This document shows, piece after piece, positions 32,074-33,504 of a DNA stretch of 33,504 bases. Position 1 is the stretch's first letter. The number at the start of each line of letters is the position of its first letter. Made by a program: the position numbers and the translations under genes. A model generated the notes under the pieces. The model was not told the origin of the DNA and ran no database searches. It was given only the letters and a program-made list of their open reading frames with translations. The DNA comes from Phycisphaerales bacterium (GTDB taxonomy: Bacteria > Planctomycetota > Phycisphaerae > Phycisphaerales > UBA1924): NCBI GenBank assembly GCA_020427635.1, contig JAGQOH010000038.1:1-33504 (forward strand), read 5' to 3'.

Positions 32074-33504
32074 TCAGGCCTCTGCATGGGCCATTTGGGC
32101 GGCCTCGACCGTCAGCGCCCCATCACGGACCCCGACCAGGATGGTCGCCCCTGCGCCGATCGACCCCCCGATGAGCTGTCGGGCGACGGCCGTCTCCACC
32201 TCATGTTGGATGTAGCGCTTGAGGGGACGCGCTCCATATGCAGGGTCGTAGGCATGGTCTGCAATGAACGCTGCGGCGTCATCGGTCAACTCAAGTCCGA
32301 TGCCCTGGGCGGCCAGGCGGTCCGCCAGGTGCTGCACTTGCAGGCGCACGATCCGCTTGATCTGTTCCAGTTGCAACGGCGTGAACAGCACAATGTCGTC
32401 GACGCGATTGAGGAACTCGGGACGGAACGATGCCCGCAACTCGCTGAGCACTGCGGTGCGCGCATCGTTGGTCAGGTGGCCACTCGGGGTCACACCTTCG
32501 AGCAAGTGCATCGAGCCAATGTTGCTCGTCATGATGATGACTGTGTTCTTGAAGCTCACGGTGCGGCCATGTGAATCGGTCACCCGGCCATCGTCCAGGA
32601 TTTGCAGGAGCACGTTGAAAACATCGGGATGGGCCTTTTCGATCTCGTCGAACAGCACGACGGCGTATGGGCGACGGCGCACGGCCTCGGTGAGTTGGCC
32701 GCCTTCGTCATAGCCGATGTAGCCGGGGGGCGCGCCGATCAAGCGCGAGACTGCGTGCTTTTCCATGTACTCCGACATGTCGATGCGCACGATGTTGTCT
32801 TCGCTGTCGAACAGTGATTCAGCCAAGGCACGGGCAAGTTCGGTCTTGCCGACGCCCGTGGGCCCGAGGAAAATGAATGACCCGATGGGCCGCTTCGGAT
32901 CTTTGATTCCAGCACGAGCGCGCAGCACGGCATCGGACACCAGCGTCACGGCTTCGTCCTGTCCAACCACGCGCTCGTGCAAGTGGTCCGTCAGCGTGAG
33001 CAGTTTCTCACGTTCGCCTTCGACAAGTCTGGTCAATGGAATGCCGGTCCACTTCGAGACAATTTCCCCTATTTCGTCTTCTGTGACCTCTTCGCGCAGG
33101 AGTGCGTGCTCACTCTGACGCCCGGAGGCCATCTTGGCCTCGGCCTGGTCGAGCTCGTGCTGCAGCTTGGGGAGGGTCCCGTGCTGCAATTCGGCGGCCT
33201 TGTTGAGGTCGTAGTTGCGCTGGGCCTGCTCGATGTCGTGGCGCGTCTGCTCGATCTTCGACCGCAGCTCCTGCACCGCATGGATCTGCTTCTTCTCCGC
33301 CTCCCACTGCCCGCGCATGACATCGGCCTTGCTTTTGAGATCGGCAAGTTCCTTGCGCAGTGCGTCCAGGCGATCCCTGCTCGCCTTGTCCTTTTCCTTC
33401 TTGAGAGCCGCCTCTTCGATCTCGAGCTGCATCACGCGCCGCGTCACTTCATCAAGTTCTGCGGGCATGGAGTCAATCTCGGTGCGAATCATGGCGCATG
33501 CTTC
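32074..33504 (-). CDS. clpB: ClpB disaggregase, C-terminal part (runs off right edge)
   Basis: The last 476 codons of ClpB, which rescues aggregated proteins together with DnaK. The visible part starts in the middle domain, [20 protein letters not shown], followed by the long coiled coil (about the first 130 residues). The second AAA+ module follows: [24 protein letters not shown], Walker [46 protein letters not shown] (pore loop), Walker [17 protein letters not shown], and the sensor segment [14 protein letters not shown]. The C-terminus ends AHAEA. The frame continues past 33504 as EACA upstream of the first visible Met, so that Met is internal. No terminator is evident after the stop. Confidence 0.95.
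   Translation of the reverse strand, partial: EACAMIRTEIDSMPAELDEVTRRVMQLEIEEAALKKEKDKASRDRLDALRKELADLKSKADVMRGQWEAEKKQIHAVQELRSKIEQTRHDIEQAQRNYDLNKAAELQHGTLPKLQHELDQAEAKMASGRQSEHALLREEVTEDEIGEIVSKWTGIPLTRLVEGEREKLLTLTDHLHERVVGQDEAVTLVSDAVLRARAGIKDPKRPIGSFIFLGPTGVGKTELARALAESLFDSEDNIVRIDMSEYMEKHAVSRLIGAPPGYIGYDEGGQLTEAVRRRPYAVVLFDEIEKAHPDVFNVLLQILDDGRVTDSHGRTVSFKNTVIIMTSNIGSMHLLEGVTPSGHLTNDARTAVLSELRASFRPEFLNRVDDIVLFTPLQLEQIKRIVRLQVQHLADRLAAQGIGLELTDDAAAFIADHAYDPAYGARPLKRYIQHEVETAVARQLIGGSIGAGATILVGVRDGALTVEAAQMAHAEA

Overview
The window is about 33.5 kb of GC-rich bacterial chromosome. It most likely comes from a planctomycete, probably class Phycisphaerae. Two exported proteins end in the PAPG / hydrophobic stretch / RRRRR tail (PEP-CTERM-like) that I associate with that group. 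The N-terminal ITYQG domain of two secreted paralogues and the style of the XRE/TPR regulator also fit. This placement is from memory of families, not from a search. There are no phage, transposon or CRISPR signatures.

Region 1 (1-3910, minus strand) is a sugar-uptake operon. A lipoprotein substrate-binding protein, a double-domain ABC ATPase, a permease and a secreted GH38 alpha-mannosidase (running off the left edge) are joined by 4-8 bp overlaps.

Region 2 (4017-13758, plus strand) is the metabolic core. It holds argR, argF' (N-acetylornithine carbamoyltransferase), argG, argE (deacetylase), a fused NAG kinase/synthase, argC, argH, proB and proA. The genes overlap or nearly touch. Glutamate is acetylated and phosphorylated by the fused enzyme and reduced by ArgC. 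After a transaminase step encoded elsewhere, acetylornithine is carbamoylated while still acetylated, deacetylated to citrulline, and turned into arginine by ArgG and ArgH. This is the Xanthomonas-type route and gene set. An ArgR-like repressor with candidate ARG boxes over its own promoter heads the operon. ProB and ProA make proline precursor from the same glutamate pool.

Region 3 (13941-16639) holds two tandem secreted paralogues of unknown function. Region 4 (16663-23817, plus strand) holds xseA-xseB-prepilin peptidase (with a ~200-residue insertion between its catalytic aspartates), an OmpA-like lipoprotein, recG, and an XRE-like regulator overlapped in another frame by a second plausible ORF.

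Region 5 (23814-27607) holds a small exported CTERM-type protein, a Fur-family regulator that lacks the usual metal ligands, the minus-strand set waaA-thiL-tsaE, and tRNA-Val(UAC). Region 6 (27685-33504) holds gdhA with a clear terminator, psuG, an HTH-TPR regulator translationally coupled to a small exported CTERM-type protein, and the C-terminal part of clpB running off the right edge.

A pattern across the window is that genes fall into two start types. One has a good Shine-Dalgarno sequence (exported proteins, transport, gdhA). The other has no Shine-Dalgarno but a TANNNT hexamer ending 6-9 nt before the start codon (argR, xseA, xseB, recG, the XRE gene, fur, psuG). The second type suggests leaderless transcripts. 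No gene-free stretch exceeds 300 bases.
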